This document shows positions 21,020-29,819 of a stretch of DNA of 64,000 nucleotides, piece by piece. The DNA comes from Pseudomonas sp. G34 (GTDB lineage: Bacteria; Pseudomonadota; Gammaproteobacteria; Pseudomonadales; Pseudomonadaceae). Position 1 is the first letter of the stretch, and each line of letters starts with the position of its first letter. The notes beneath the pieces were generated by a model. That model worked only from the letters and a program-made list of their open reading frames with translations. It did no database searches and was not told the DNA's origin. The position numbers and the translations under genes are program-made. The stretch is from the NCBI RefSeq assembly GCF_031119625.1, contig NZ_JAVHZV010000009.1:372001-436000 (forward strand), written 5' to 3'.

Positions 21020-21097
21020 GCCTGCATTGCAGGCGTGCGGCTCCGAGCGAGCCGCACGTCGCGACCAGACGCGGCCAACGCCGCGCGGGAGGATCCT

Positions 21098-21655
21098 ATG
21101 TTGCGTACTTTCTGTTTCGCCCTGGCGCTGAGCGCCGCCAGCCCGTTACTGGCCGCCACGCCCGCCCCGGATGCCGAGCGCATCCAGGCGCAATTGCGCG
21201 ATTACTACTTTCAGGCTGCCCGCGAGGGCAACGTGGCGATGCTCGATGAGTTCATCGCCGCTGGCTACGACCTCGATACGGCGGACGAGAAGGGCTACAC
21301 CGCGCTGATCCTGGCGGCCTACCACGGCCATCGCGACGCGGTGGAGCGTTTGCTGGCCGCCGGGGCGGACGCCTGCGCCCAGGATCAGCGCGGCAACACG
21401 GCGCTGATGGGCGCGATCTTCAAGGGCGAAGTGCGCATCGCCCGGCGCCTGCTCGACGCCGACTGCAGCCCGGACCAGCGCAACGACAGCGGCCAGACGG
21501 CGGCCATGTATGCGGCATTGTTCCAGCGCCAGGCGATGCTCGAGGAGCTGGCCAAGAAGGGCGCCGATCTGAACGCCGAGGACGCTTTCGGCAATTCGGT
21601 AGAGGGCCTGGATAACGGTGAAATACGCACGCGCTGGTCGGCCAAACAGCCCTGA
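21098..21655 (+). CDS. ankB: Ankyrin-repeat protein AnkB
   Basis: A 185-residue protein with a signal peptide (MLRTFCFALALSAASPLLAA) and four ankyrin-like repeats: EGNVAMLDEFIAAGYDLDTAD, GYTALILAAYHGHRDAVERLLAAGADA, GNTALMGAIFKGEVRIARRLL and GQTAAMYAALFQRQAMLEELAKKGADLNAED. It would act in the periplasm or be membrane-attached near the catalase. In P. aeruginosa AnkB supports KatB activity in peroxide resistance. GGGAGGA precedes the ATG at 21098. Confidence 0.9.
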   Translation: MLRTFCFALALSAASPLLAATPAPDAERIQAQLRDYYFQAAREGNVAMLDEFIAAGYDLDTADEKGYTALILAAYHGHRDAVERLLAAGADACAQDQRGNTALMGAIFKGEVRIARRLLDADCSPDQRNDSGQTAAMYAALFQRQAMLEELAKKGADLNAEDAFGNSVEGLDNGEIRTRWSAKQP

Positions 21656-21839
21656 GCGACGCGCCCTGGCCATCTTCTGGCCAGTACCCATTCGTCAGAA
21701 ACCGCGCGCTAAAGCGGGTAGGCGGCATTCAAACGGCTACAAAGTGAGAACCTGTATCAACTGCAGGGGGCTAGAAAAAGCCCCACGCGTTGAGTTGCCA
21801 TTAGCCTGACTGCCGCCATCAGCTAAGGACGCCGCACCG

Positions 21840-22616
21840 ATGCCCGACTTCGCCAAAGCCGATCCCCAGGTAGTGCCCAGCCTGCTCCAGGACATGGAGC
21901 AACAGGGGTATGCCGTTATCGAAGGATTTCTCACCGACGAGCAGCTGCAGGCTGCCCGAGCGCACGTCCATCACGAAGTGGAACGCCACGAGCACGAGTA
22001 TTTCGCCCTGCAGGGGCTGGACGCCGTGAAGGGCAGCATCTTCGAGCAGATGAGCGTCTCGCCCCAGGTCAAGGATCTGTTCCGCCAGCTGTACCAGGGC
22101 GGGGTCGGCCAGCCGCCGCGCTCGCCGGATATCTTTCCCGCGCTGCGCTGCCTGCAGGGGCTGACCGGCAAGCGCGAGTCGTACTACTTTCACTACGACG
22201 CGGCGGCGCTGACGGCGTTGATCCCGCTGGTCACGCCCACCGAGGGCCGCTACTGCGGCGACTTCATCTTCTTCCCCAACCTGCGCAACATCCGCGCCAA
22301 CCTGTATGTCAACATTCTGGAAAAGGCGCTGATGCAGAACACCCTGACCCAGAAGCTGATCACCTTCGCGGTCAAACGCGGCTGGCTGAAACCCGCCACC
22401 ATCAAGATCGTGCCCGGCAACGCCTACTTCTTCTGGGGCTACCGTTCGCTGCACGCCAACGAGCCCTGCGACCCCAAGGCGCTGCGCTCCACCGTGCTGC
22501 TGCACTATGGCGAACCGCACAGCCGCGACAACCTGGCCTCACGCCTGTTCCTGGGCTGGAATTTTCGCCGCGCGCGGATCAGCAACGAGCGCACCACCCG
22601 CAAGGATGTCGGCTGA
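21840..22616 (+). CDS. PhyH-like Fe(II)/2-oxoglutarate dioxygenase family protein
   Basis: A 258-residue protein. The motif YYFHYDA (His118, Asp120) and a distal His205 in RSLHANEPC, followed by LRSTVLLHYGE with an arginine, form the HxD...H facial triad and co-substrate arginine expected of phytanoyl-CoA hydroxylase-like oxygenases. The substrate is unknown. The ATG has an AAGGA ribosome-binding site eleven bases upstream. It stands between ankB and recC with about 185 bp and 118 bp gaps, so it is probably its own transcription unit. Confidence 0.7.
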   Translation: MPDFAKADPQVVPSLLQDMEQQGYAVIEGFLTDEQLQAARAHVHHEVERHEHEYFALQGLDAVKGSIFEQMSVSPQVKDLFRQLYQGGVGQPPRSPDIFPALRCLQGLTGKRESYYFHYDAAALTALIPLVTPTEGRYCGDFIFFPNLRNIRANLYVNILEKALMQNTLTQKLITFAVKRGWLKPATIKIVPGNAYFFWGYRSLHANEPCDPKALRSTVLLHYGEPHSRDNLASRLFLGWNFRRARISNERTTRKDVG

Positions 22617-22734
22617 GGGGCAGGGCGGGCGTTCTTCAGGGTAACGCGTGGGCGCTAAAATCCGGCGCGACGTCACACCTCGTGGCCAGGCTCTGTCATC
22701 ATTCGCCGTCTGATTCTGCACCCAGGAACCCTGC

Positions 22735-25700
22735 ATGTCGGCGCTTAACCCCGGTCTGATCGTCATCCATGGCAACCGCCTCGAGGAGCTGCGCGCGCTG
22801 GCGGTGGAATGGATGCGTCGGTACCCGCTGCGCCCGCTGGAGAACGAGGTGCTGCTGGTGCAGAGCAACGGCATCGCCCAGTGGCTCAAGCTGGCGCTGG
22901 CCGAGCAGGAGGGCTGCGGCATCGCCGCGGCCACCGACGTCAGCCTGCCGGCGCGCTTTCTCTGGCAGGCCTACCGCACGGTGCTGGGCAGCGCGGCGAT
23001 TCCCGAGCAGTCGCCGCTGGACAAGGCGCCGCTGACCTGGCGGCTGATGCGCCTGCTGCCCAGCCTGCTCGACGAGCCCTGTTTCGCGCCGCTGCGGCGC
23101 TTTCTGGCCGACGACGCCGACCTGCGCAAGCGCCACCAACTGGCCGAACGCCTGGCCGATCTTTTCGACCAGTACCAGGTGTACCGCGCCGACTGGCTGG
23201 CGGACTGGGCTGCAGGCCACGATCAGCTGCGCAACGCCCGTGGTGGTGTGAAGCCGCTGGATGAAAGCGCGCTGTGGCAGCCGCTGCTATGGCGCACACT
23301 GCTGGCCGATGTCGGCGAGGAGCATCTGTCGCAGAGCCGCGCCGGGGTGCACCCGCGCTTCGTCGCCAAGCTGGCGGAACTGGATGCGCCGCCCCGCGGC
23401 CTGCCACGCCGGGTCACGGTATTCGGCATTTCCTCGCTGCCGGCGCAGATGCTCGAAGCCCTGGCGGCCATGGCGCGCTTCAGCCAGGTGATGCTCTACG
23501 TGCACAACCCGTCGCAGCACCACTGGGGCGACATCGTCGAAGACAAGGACCTGCTGCGCCACGAGTACCGCCGGCAGAAACGCAAGGCCGGCGGGCAGCC
23601 GGGGCAGGTCGGCCAGCTTGGGCTGTTCGATGTCGAGGAGTTGCACCAGCATGGCCAACCGCTGCTGGCGTCGTGGGGCAAGCAGGGCCGCGACTACATC
23701 AACCTGCTCGACCAGTACGACGAGCCGCAGCGTTACCGCGAGCAGTTCGAGCGCATCGACCTGTTCAGCGCGATGAGCGAAGACACGTTGCTGGGCCAGT
23801 TGCACAACGACATCCTCGACCTGCGCCCGGTGGAAGAAAGCCGCACCCATTGGCCGGCCATCGACCCGGCCAGGGATCATTCGCTGCGTTTTCATGTCGC
23901 CCACAGCGCCCAGCGCGAAGTCGAGGTGCTGCACGATCAACTACTGGCGGCGTTCAGCGCAGACCCGACCCTGCGCCCGCGTGATGTCATCGTCATGGTG
24001 CCGGACGTGAACACCTACGCCGCGCATATCCGCGCGGTGTTCGGCCAGTTCGCCAGCGACGATCCGCGCTTCATTCCCTTTACCCTGGCCGACCAGGGCC
24101 TGCGCGGCAAGGAGCCCCTGGTGATCGCCCTGGAGCACCTGCTGCACCTGCCCGACAGCCGCTTCAGCGTCAGCGAGATTCTCGATCTGCTCGACGTGGC
24201 CGCGGTGCGCGCGCGTTTCGCCATCGCCGATGAGCAGTTGCCGTTGCTGCGCCGCTGGCTGGAAGGCGCCGGTGTGCGCTGGGGGCTGGATGCCGAGCAG
24301 CGCGAAGGCCTCGGCCTGGGCGCCGGGCTGGAGCAGAACAGCTGGCGCTTCGGCCTGCGCCGCATGCTGCTCGGCTACGCCGTGGGCGGTGCCGGGGCGC
24401 GAGCGGGCATCGAGCCCTTCGACGAAATCGGCGGCCTGGATGCCGCACTGATCGGCCCGCTGACCCGTCTGCTGGATGCCCTCGAACTGCACGGCGAGAG
24501 CCTCGCCGAGAGCCTGCTGCCGGTAGTCTGGGGCGAGCGCCTGCGGGCGCTGCTGGAGGACTTCTTCCTGCCCCAGGACGAGCGCGACGAGGTGCTGCGT
24601 AACCAGGCCCAGGATGCCCTGGAGGGGTGGCTGGAACTCTGTGAGGCGGCCAGCCTGGAAGAAACCCTGCCGCTGGCCGTGGTGCGCGAAGCCTGGCTGG
24701 GCGGGCTGGATCAGGGCGGCCTCAGCCAGCGCTTCCTGGCCGGCGCGGTGAACGTCTGCACGCTGATGCCGATGCGCGCCATTCCGTTTCGTCACCTGTG
24801 CCTGCTGGGCATGAACGATGGCGACTACCCGCGCAGCCAGGCGCCGCTGGACTTCGACCTGATGGGCGGCGACTACCGCCCCGGCGACCGCTCGCGCCGC
24901 GAAGACGACCGCTACCTGCTGCTCGAAGCGCTGCTGGCGGTGCGCGAGCGCCTGACCATCAGTTGGGTAGGGCGCAGCATTCGCGACAACACCGAGCGGC
25001 CGCCGTCGGTGCTGGTCGGCCAGCTGCGCGATCACCTGGCCAGCGCCTGGCGCCTGGCCGATGGCGGCGATCTGCTCCACGCCCTGACCACCGAACACCC
25101 GCTGCAGCCGTTCAGCCGCCGTTATTTCTCGGCCGCAGGGCCGCTGTTCAGCTATGTGCATGAATGGGCCGCCTCCCACCGTGCGCCGCTGGCGCAGGCC
25201 AGCGAGCAGCCACTGGGCGCCTACGTCGCGGATGACGCGCTGAACCTGGAAACCCTGCAACGTTTCCTGCGCGACCCGGTGAAGCAGTTCTTCACCGGGC
25301 GCCTCAAGGTGCACCTGGACGAAGCCGAGCAGGCCGAACTGGATGCCGAGCCGTTCGCCCTGGATGGTTTGCAGCGCCACCAGATTCAACAGGCGTTGCT
25401 GCAGGCCGCCGCCCTGGCCCTGCAAGAGAACCAGGATGTCGATGCGGCCCTGCAGCGGGCCGCACGGCGCATCCAGCGCAGTGGCCTGCTGCCGGTGGCC
25501 GGGTTCGGTGAGCGCCTGCGCGCGCAATTGCTGGAACCCTTGCCGGCGCAACTGCAGGGCTACGCCGCGCTGTTGGCGCGCTGGCCCGAGCGGTTGCCGT
25601 CGCCGATCCGCCTGAGCTTCGCCCATGCCGATCTGGCGCTGGAAGACTGGCTCGGCGATCTGCACGCGAACGGCGACGCCCTGGCGCGCCTGGAACTGCA

Positions 25701-26187
25701 GCCCGGCGGGCTGAAGCGCAAGGATCGCTCCTATAAATGGCACCGCCTGCTCAGGCCCTGGGTCAGCCATGTAGCGGCTGCCGCCTGCGGCCATCCGCTG
25801 ACCACCGTGCTGGTCGCCGAAGACGTGCGCCTGGCCTTCGCGCCGTTGCGTCAGGCCGCGGGTGAACAGCTGCTGCGCCAATGGCTGGAGGCCTATATCG
25901 CCGGTATGCAGGCGCCGCTGCCGGTGGCGATCAGAACGGTCGCGGCCTGGTTCGCCCAGCTCGACAAGAGCGAGGATGAAGAGCGCGCCGCGGACGCTGC
26001 CCGCAAGGTCTACGAAGGCGATGGCCACAGCACCGCGGGCGAAGTGCAGCAGAGCGCCAGCCTGGCCCGCCAGTACCCGGATTTCGACGCGCTGCTGCGC
26101 GACGGCCAGTTCGCCCACTGGGGCGCCGTGCTCTACCAGTCGCTGCTCGACGCCGAGATCGCCGAACTCCAGGATGATCAGCCATGA
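22735..26187 (+). CDS. recC: RecBCD enzyme subunit RecC
   Basis: A 1150-residue subunit of the exonuclease V helicase-nuclease that repairs double-strand breaks and recognises Chi. The N-terminus is characteristic (GLIVIHGNRLEELRALAVEWM, VLLVQSNGIAQWLKLALAE), and FRHLCLLGMNDGDYPR with the EDDRYLLLEALLAVRERL stretch matches the inactivated helicase domain of RecC. AGGAA precedes the ATG. The stop overlaps recB by ATGA, so the three subunits are translationally coupled in the order C-B-D, the usual Pseudomonas arrangement. Confidence 0.96.
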   Translation: MSALNPGLIVIHGNRLEELRALAVEWMRRYPLRPLENEVLLVQSNGIAQWLKLALAEQEGCGIAAATDVSLPARFLWQAYRTVLGSAAIPEQSPLDKAPLTWRLMRLLPSLLDEPCFAPLRRFLADDADLRKRHQLAERLADLFDQYQVYRADWLADWAAGHDQLRNARGGVKPLDESALWQPLLWRTLLADVGEEHLSQSRAGVHPRFVAKLAELDAPPRGLPRRVTVFGISSLPAQMLEALAAMARFSQVMLYVHNPSQHHWGDIVEDKDLLRHEYRRQKRKAGGQPGQVGQLGLFDVEELHQHGQPLLASWGKQGRDYINLLDQYDEPQRYREQFERIDLFSAMSEDTLLGQLHNDILDLRPVEESRTHWPAIDPARDHSLRFHVAHSAQREVEVLHDQLLAAFSADPTLRPRDVIVMVPDVNTYAAHIRAVFGQFASDDPRFIPFTLADQGLRGKEPLVIALEHLLHLPDSRFSVSEILDLLDVAAVRARFAIADEQLPLLRRWLEGAGVRWGLDAEQREGLGLGAGLEQNSWRFGLRRMLLGYAVGGAGARAGIEPFDEIGGLDAALIGPLTRLLDALELHGESLAESLLPVVWGERLRALLEDFFLPQDERDEVLRNQAQDALEGWLELCEAASLEETLPLAVVREAWLGGLDQGGLSQRFLAGAVNVCTLMPMRAIPFRHLCLLGMNDGDYPRSQAPLDFDLMGGDYRPGDRSRREDDRYLLLEALLAVRERLTISWVGRSIRDNTERPPSVLVGQLRDHLASAWRLADGGDLLHALTTEHPLQPFSRRYFSAAGPLFSYVHEWAASHRAPLAQASEQPLGAYVADDALNLETLQRFLRDPVKQFFTGRLKVHLDEAEQAELDAEPFALDGLQRHQIQQALLQAAALALQENQDVDAALQRAARRIQRSGLLPVAGFGERLRAQLLEPLPAQLQGYAALLARWPERLPSPIRLSFAHADLALEDWLGDLHANGDALARLELQPGGLKRKDRSYKWHRLLRPWVSHVAAAACGHPLTTVLVAEDVRLAFAPLRQAAGEQLLRQWLEAYIAGMQAPLPVAIRTVAAWFAQLDKSEDEERAADAARKVYEGDGHSTAGEVQQSASLARQYPDFDALLRDGQFAHWGAVLYQSLLDAEIAELQDDQP

Positions 26188-29100
26188 GCCAGCCAACACG
26201 TCCCTTGGCGCTCAGCTTTCCGCTGCACGGCAGCCGCCTGATCGAGGCCAGCGCCGGTACCGGCAAGACCTACACCATCTCGGCGCTGTACCTGCGCCTG
26301 ATCCTGCGGCACGGTGGCGAGGCGGCCTTCCGCGAGCCGTTGCTGCCGCCGCAGATTCTCGTTGTGACCTTTACCGATGCCGCCACCCGCGAGCTGCGCG
26401 ATCGCATCCGCGCGCGCCTGGTGGAGGCGGCCACGGTGTTTCGCGGCGATGCCGAAGGCGATGCCTTGCTGGCCACCCTCAAGGCCGACTTCGCCTCCGC
26501 CGAATGGCCCGAGTGCGCCCGGCGCCTGGAGCTGGCCGCGCAGTGGATGGACGAGGCGGCGGTGTCGACCATTCACGGCTGGTGCCAGCGCATGCTGCGC
26601 GAGCACGCCTTCGACAGCGGCAGCCTGTTCAGCCAGAGCCTGGAAACCGACCACAGCGAACTGCTCGCCGAAGTGGTGCGTGACTACTGGCGTCAGCATT
26701 GCTACCCGCTGCAGGGCCTGGCCCTCGACTGGGTGGCGGAAAACTGGGGTGAGCCGGACGTGCTCGGCCAGCGTATCCGCCCGTTGCTGGGTGAACACGC
26801 TGACGGCGCCGCCCTGGCCCTGGGTGACCTGCTGGACTTCACCCTGCAGGATCGCCAGCGCGCCCTGGTCGCGCTGAAAGAGCCCTGGGCAGCCTGGGCC
26901 GAGGCCCTGCAGGGCCTGCTCGACCAGGCTGCGGCCGAGAAGCAGGTCGATGCCCGCAAGCTGCAGGCGCGCTACTACAAACCCTGGCTCGACAAGCTGC
27001 GCGCCTGGGCCCAGGGCGATGACGAGGTGCTGGATATCGGCACCGGCTTCAGCCGCCTGACCCCGGACGGCCTGGCCGAGGCCTGGAAGGTCGGCGCGCC
27101 GCCCACGCATCCGGCACTCGATGCCATGGCCAGGCTCAAGGCCGAGCTCGATGCGCTGCCTGCACCGAACGATGCCGCACTGCGCCACGCCGCCGCCTGG
27201 ATCCGCCAGCGCTTCGACCGCGAGAAACGCCAGCGCGCCGAGATGGGCTTCGACGACATGCTCAGCCGCCTGGACGATGCCCTGCAGGGCGACAGCGGCC
27301 CGCGCCTGGCCGAGGTGATTCGCCAGCAGTTCCCGGTGGCGCTGATCGACGAATTCCAGGACACCGACCCGCTGCAGTACCGCATTTTCGACACGCTCTA
27401 TCAGGTCGAGGCGAATCGCGACGACTGCGGCCTGTTCATGATCGGCGACCCCAAACAGGCCATCTATTCCTTTCGCGGCGCGGACATCCACACTTACCTG
27501 CGCGCCCGCCGGGCCACCGCTGGCCGGCACTACAACCTGGACACCAACTTCCGCTCCAGCGAGCCCATGGTGGCGGCGGTCAACGGCTTGTTCGGGCTGG
27601 CCGAGGCCCGGGAGGACGGGCAGGGCGCCTTTCTGCTGCGCGACGACCTGCCGTTCATCCCGGTCGGTGCCCAGGGCCGCAAGGAGGTCTGGACGGTCGA
27701 GGGCCAGGCGCAGCCCGCCCTCAATCTCTGGCACCTGCCCAGCGAGGAGGCGATTGCCAAGGGCCGTTATCTGGAGGCCCTGGCCGCCAGCGCGGCAAGC
27801 GAGATCGTGCGCCTGCTGGTGCTTGGCCAGCAGCAACGCGCCGGCTTTCTGCAGGGTGACGAGCTGACCGCACTGCGGCCCAGCGATATCGCCGTGCTGG
27901 TGCGCGATTTCAAGGAAGCCCAGGCGATTCGTGGCGAGCTGGCGGCCCGCGGGGTGCGCAGCGTGTACCTGTCCGACAAGGACTCGGTGTTCGCCACCGT
28001 GGAGGCCCATGACCTGCTGCTGTGGTTGCGCGCCTGCGCCGAGCCCGATCAGGATCGCCCGCTGCGTGCGGCGCTGGCCAGCTCCACCCTGGGCCTGAGC
28101 CTTACCGAGCTGGAACAACTGAATCTCGACGAGCGCTTCTGGGAGGCGCGGGTCATGCAGTTTCGTGATTACCGCCAGCGCTGGCAGCGCCAGGGCGTGC
28201 TGCCGATGCTGCGCCAGTTGCTGCAGGATTTCGGCCTGCCACAACGGCTGATGAGCCGCCCTGACGGCGAGCGGGTGCTGACCAACCTGCTGCACCTGGC
28301 CGAGCTGCTGCAGCTGGCCGCTGCCGAGCTGGACGGCGAGCTGGCGCTGATCCGCCATCTTGGCGAGTCGCTGGCCGGGCGTGGCCAGGCGGCCGAGGAG
28401 CAGGTGCTGCGCCTGGAAAGCGACGACGCCCTGGTACGGGTGGTGACCATCCACAAATCCAAGGGCCTGGAATACCCGCTGGTGTTCCTGCCCTTCATCT
28501 GTTCCTTCCGCCCGCTGGACGACAAGAAACCGGTGCAGGTGCACGACGGCGAACGCCGCCGCCTGCTGCTCAAACCCGATGAAGAAAGCCTGGCCCAGGC
28601 CGAGCAGGAGCGCCTCGGCGAAGACCTGCGCCTGCTCTACGTGGCGCTGACCCGGGCCCGGCATGCCTGCTGGCTGGGCATCGCCGACCTGAAGATCGGC
28701 ACCGCCAAGACCTCGCGCCTGCACCAGAGCGCCCTGGGTTACCTGCTCGGCGCTGGGCAGCCACTGGCGCAGAGCGTGCAACTGAACGAGTGGCTGAGCC
28801 CGCTGGCCGATCCACCGCGCTGCGTGGCGTTGCCGGCGCCGGCCGCCGGTGATCAGCAATACCGTGCACAAGATGCCGAGGCGTTCGAACCCCATTGGCG
28901 CACGCCATTGCGCCGCGCTGCCGAGCACTGGTGGATCGCCTCCTACAGCGCCTTGCGCATGGAAGAGGGCGAGGCCGGTACGATCGATCGCCATGACGAC
29001 GTGTCGCCGGACAGCTCGGCCGTACAGATCGCCAGCGACGATGAGAATCCTGCATTGGCGCTGGAGCAGATTCCTGTTTCGGCCCAGGGCCTGCACCGCT

Positions 29101-29819
29101 TTCCCCGTGGGCCTAACCCCGGCACCTTCCTCCACGGCCTGCTGGAAATCGCCGCCGCCGAGGGCTTCGCGGCCATGGCGGCAGCGCCGGCGGTGCTGCG
29201 TGAGCACCTGGCGCGACGTTGCCAGCGGCGCGGCCTGCAAATCTGGATCGAGCCGCTGTGGCTGTGGCTGCAAGGCCTGCTGGTGCAGCCCATGGCATTG
29301 GGCAATGGCCAGTCGGTGAGCCTGGCGCAGCTGAGCGAATACCAGGCGGAGCTGGAATTCTGGTTCGAGGCCCGCCGCGTCGACGTGCTGCGCCTGGATG
29401 CCCTGGTGCAGCATTTCGAGATGCCGGGCGTGGCGCGGCCGCTGCTCAGTCCGGACACCCTCAACGGCATGTTCAAGGGCTTTATCGACCTGGTGTTCGA
29501 GCACCAGGGCCGCTACTACGTGGTCGACTACAAATCCAACTGGCTGGGCGCCGACGAGCAGGCCTATACCGTCGAAGCCATGAGCGCCGCCGTGGCCAGC
29601 CATCGCTACGACCTGCAGTACGTGCTCTACGTGCTGGCCCTGCATCGCCACCTGCGCCTGCGCCTGGCTGATTACGACTACGACACCCATGTGGGCGGCG
29701 CGCTGTACCTGTTCCTGCGTGCACCCGGCGCCGGGCAGTACCTGGCGCGCCCCGAGCGGGCGCTGATCGAACGACTGGATGCGCTGTTTCTCGGCGAGCC
29801 GGTGGAGGAGCTGGCATGA
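26184..29819 (+). CDS. recB: RecBCD enzyme subunit RecB, helicase-nuclease
   Basis: A 1211-residue 3'-5' helicase and nuclease. UvrD-type motifs: Walker A ASAGTGKT with Lys28, DEFQD at 389-393, GDPKQAIYSFRGAD, TNFRSS, TIHKSKGLEYPLVFLPF and LYVALTRARHA. The C-terminal RecB nuclease keeps Asp1102 (FIDLVF), Asp1115 and Lys1117 (VVDYKSN) with the spacing seen in E. coli. It overlaps recC upstream and recD downstream by four bases. Confidence 0.97.
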   Translation: MSQPTRPLALSFPLHGSRLIEASAGTGKTYTISALYLRLILRHGGEAAFREPLLPPQILVVTFTDAATRELRDRIRARLVEAATVFRGDAEGDALLATLKADFASAEWPECARRLELAAQWMDEAAVSTIHGWCQRMLREHAFDSGSLFSQSLETDHSELLAEVVRDYWRQHCYPLQGLALDWVAENWGEPDVLGQRIRPLLGEHADGAALALGDLLDFTLQDRQRALVALKEPWAAWAEALQGLLDQAAAEKQVDARKLQARYYKPWLDKLRAWAQGDDEVLDIGTGFSRLTPDGLAEAWKVGAPPTHPALDAMARLKAELDALPAPNDAALRHAAAWIRQRFDREKRQRAEMGFDDMLSRLDDALQGDSGPRLAEVIRQQFPVALIDEFQDTDPLQYRIFDTLYQVEANRDDCGLFMIGDPKQAIYSFRGADIHTYLRARRATAGRHYNLDTNFRSSEPMVAAVNGLFGLAEAREDGQGAFLLRDDLPFIPVGAQGRKEVWTVEGQAQPALNLWHLPSEEAIAKGRYLEALAASAASEIVRLLVLGQQQRAGFLQGDELTALRPSDIAVLVRDFKEAQAIRGELAARGVRSVYLSDKDSVFATVEAHDLLLWLRACAEPDQDRPLRAALASSTLGLSLTELEQLNLDERFWEARVMQFRDYRQRWQRQGVLPMLRQLLQDFGLPQRLMSRPDGERVLTNLLHLAELLQLAAAELDGELALIRHLGESLAGRGQAAEEQVLRLESDDALVRVVTIHKSKGLEYPLVFLPFICSFRPLDDKKPVQVHDGERRRLLLKPDEESLAQAEQERLGEDLRLLYVALTRARHACWLGIADLKIGTAKTSRLHQSALGYLLGAGQPLAQSVQLNEWLSPLADPPRCVALPAPAAGDQQYRAQDAEAFEPHWRTPLRRAAEHWWIASYSALRMEEGEAGTIDRHDDVSPDSSAVQIASDDENPALALEQIPVSAQGLHRFPRGPNPGTFLHGLLEIAAAEGFAAMAAAPAVLREHLARRCQRRGLQIWIEPLWLWLQGLLVQPMALGNGQSVSLAQLSEYQAELEFWFEARRVDVLRLDALVQHFEMPGVARPLLSPDTLNGMFKGFIDLVFEHQGRYYVVDYKSNWLGADEQAYTVEAMSAAVASHRYDLQYVLYVLALHRHLRLRLADYDYDTHVGGALYLFLRAPGAGQYLARPERALIERLDALFLGEPVEELA

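Noticed and set aside
21618-21809. A 63-codon frame after ankB
   Set aside because: It overlaps the end of ankB in another frame and has no ribosome-binding site or recognisable sequence.
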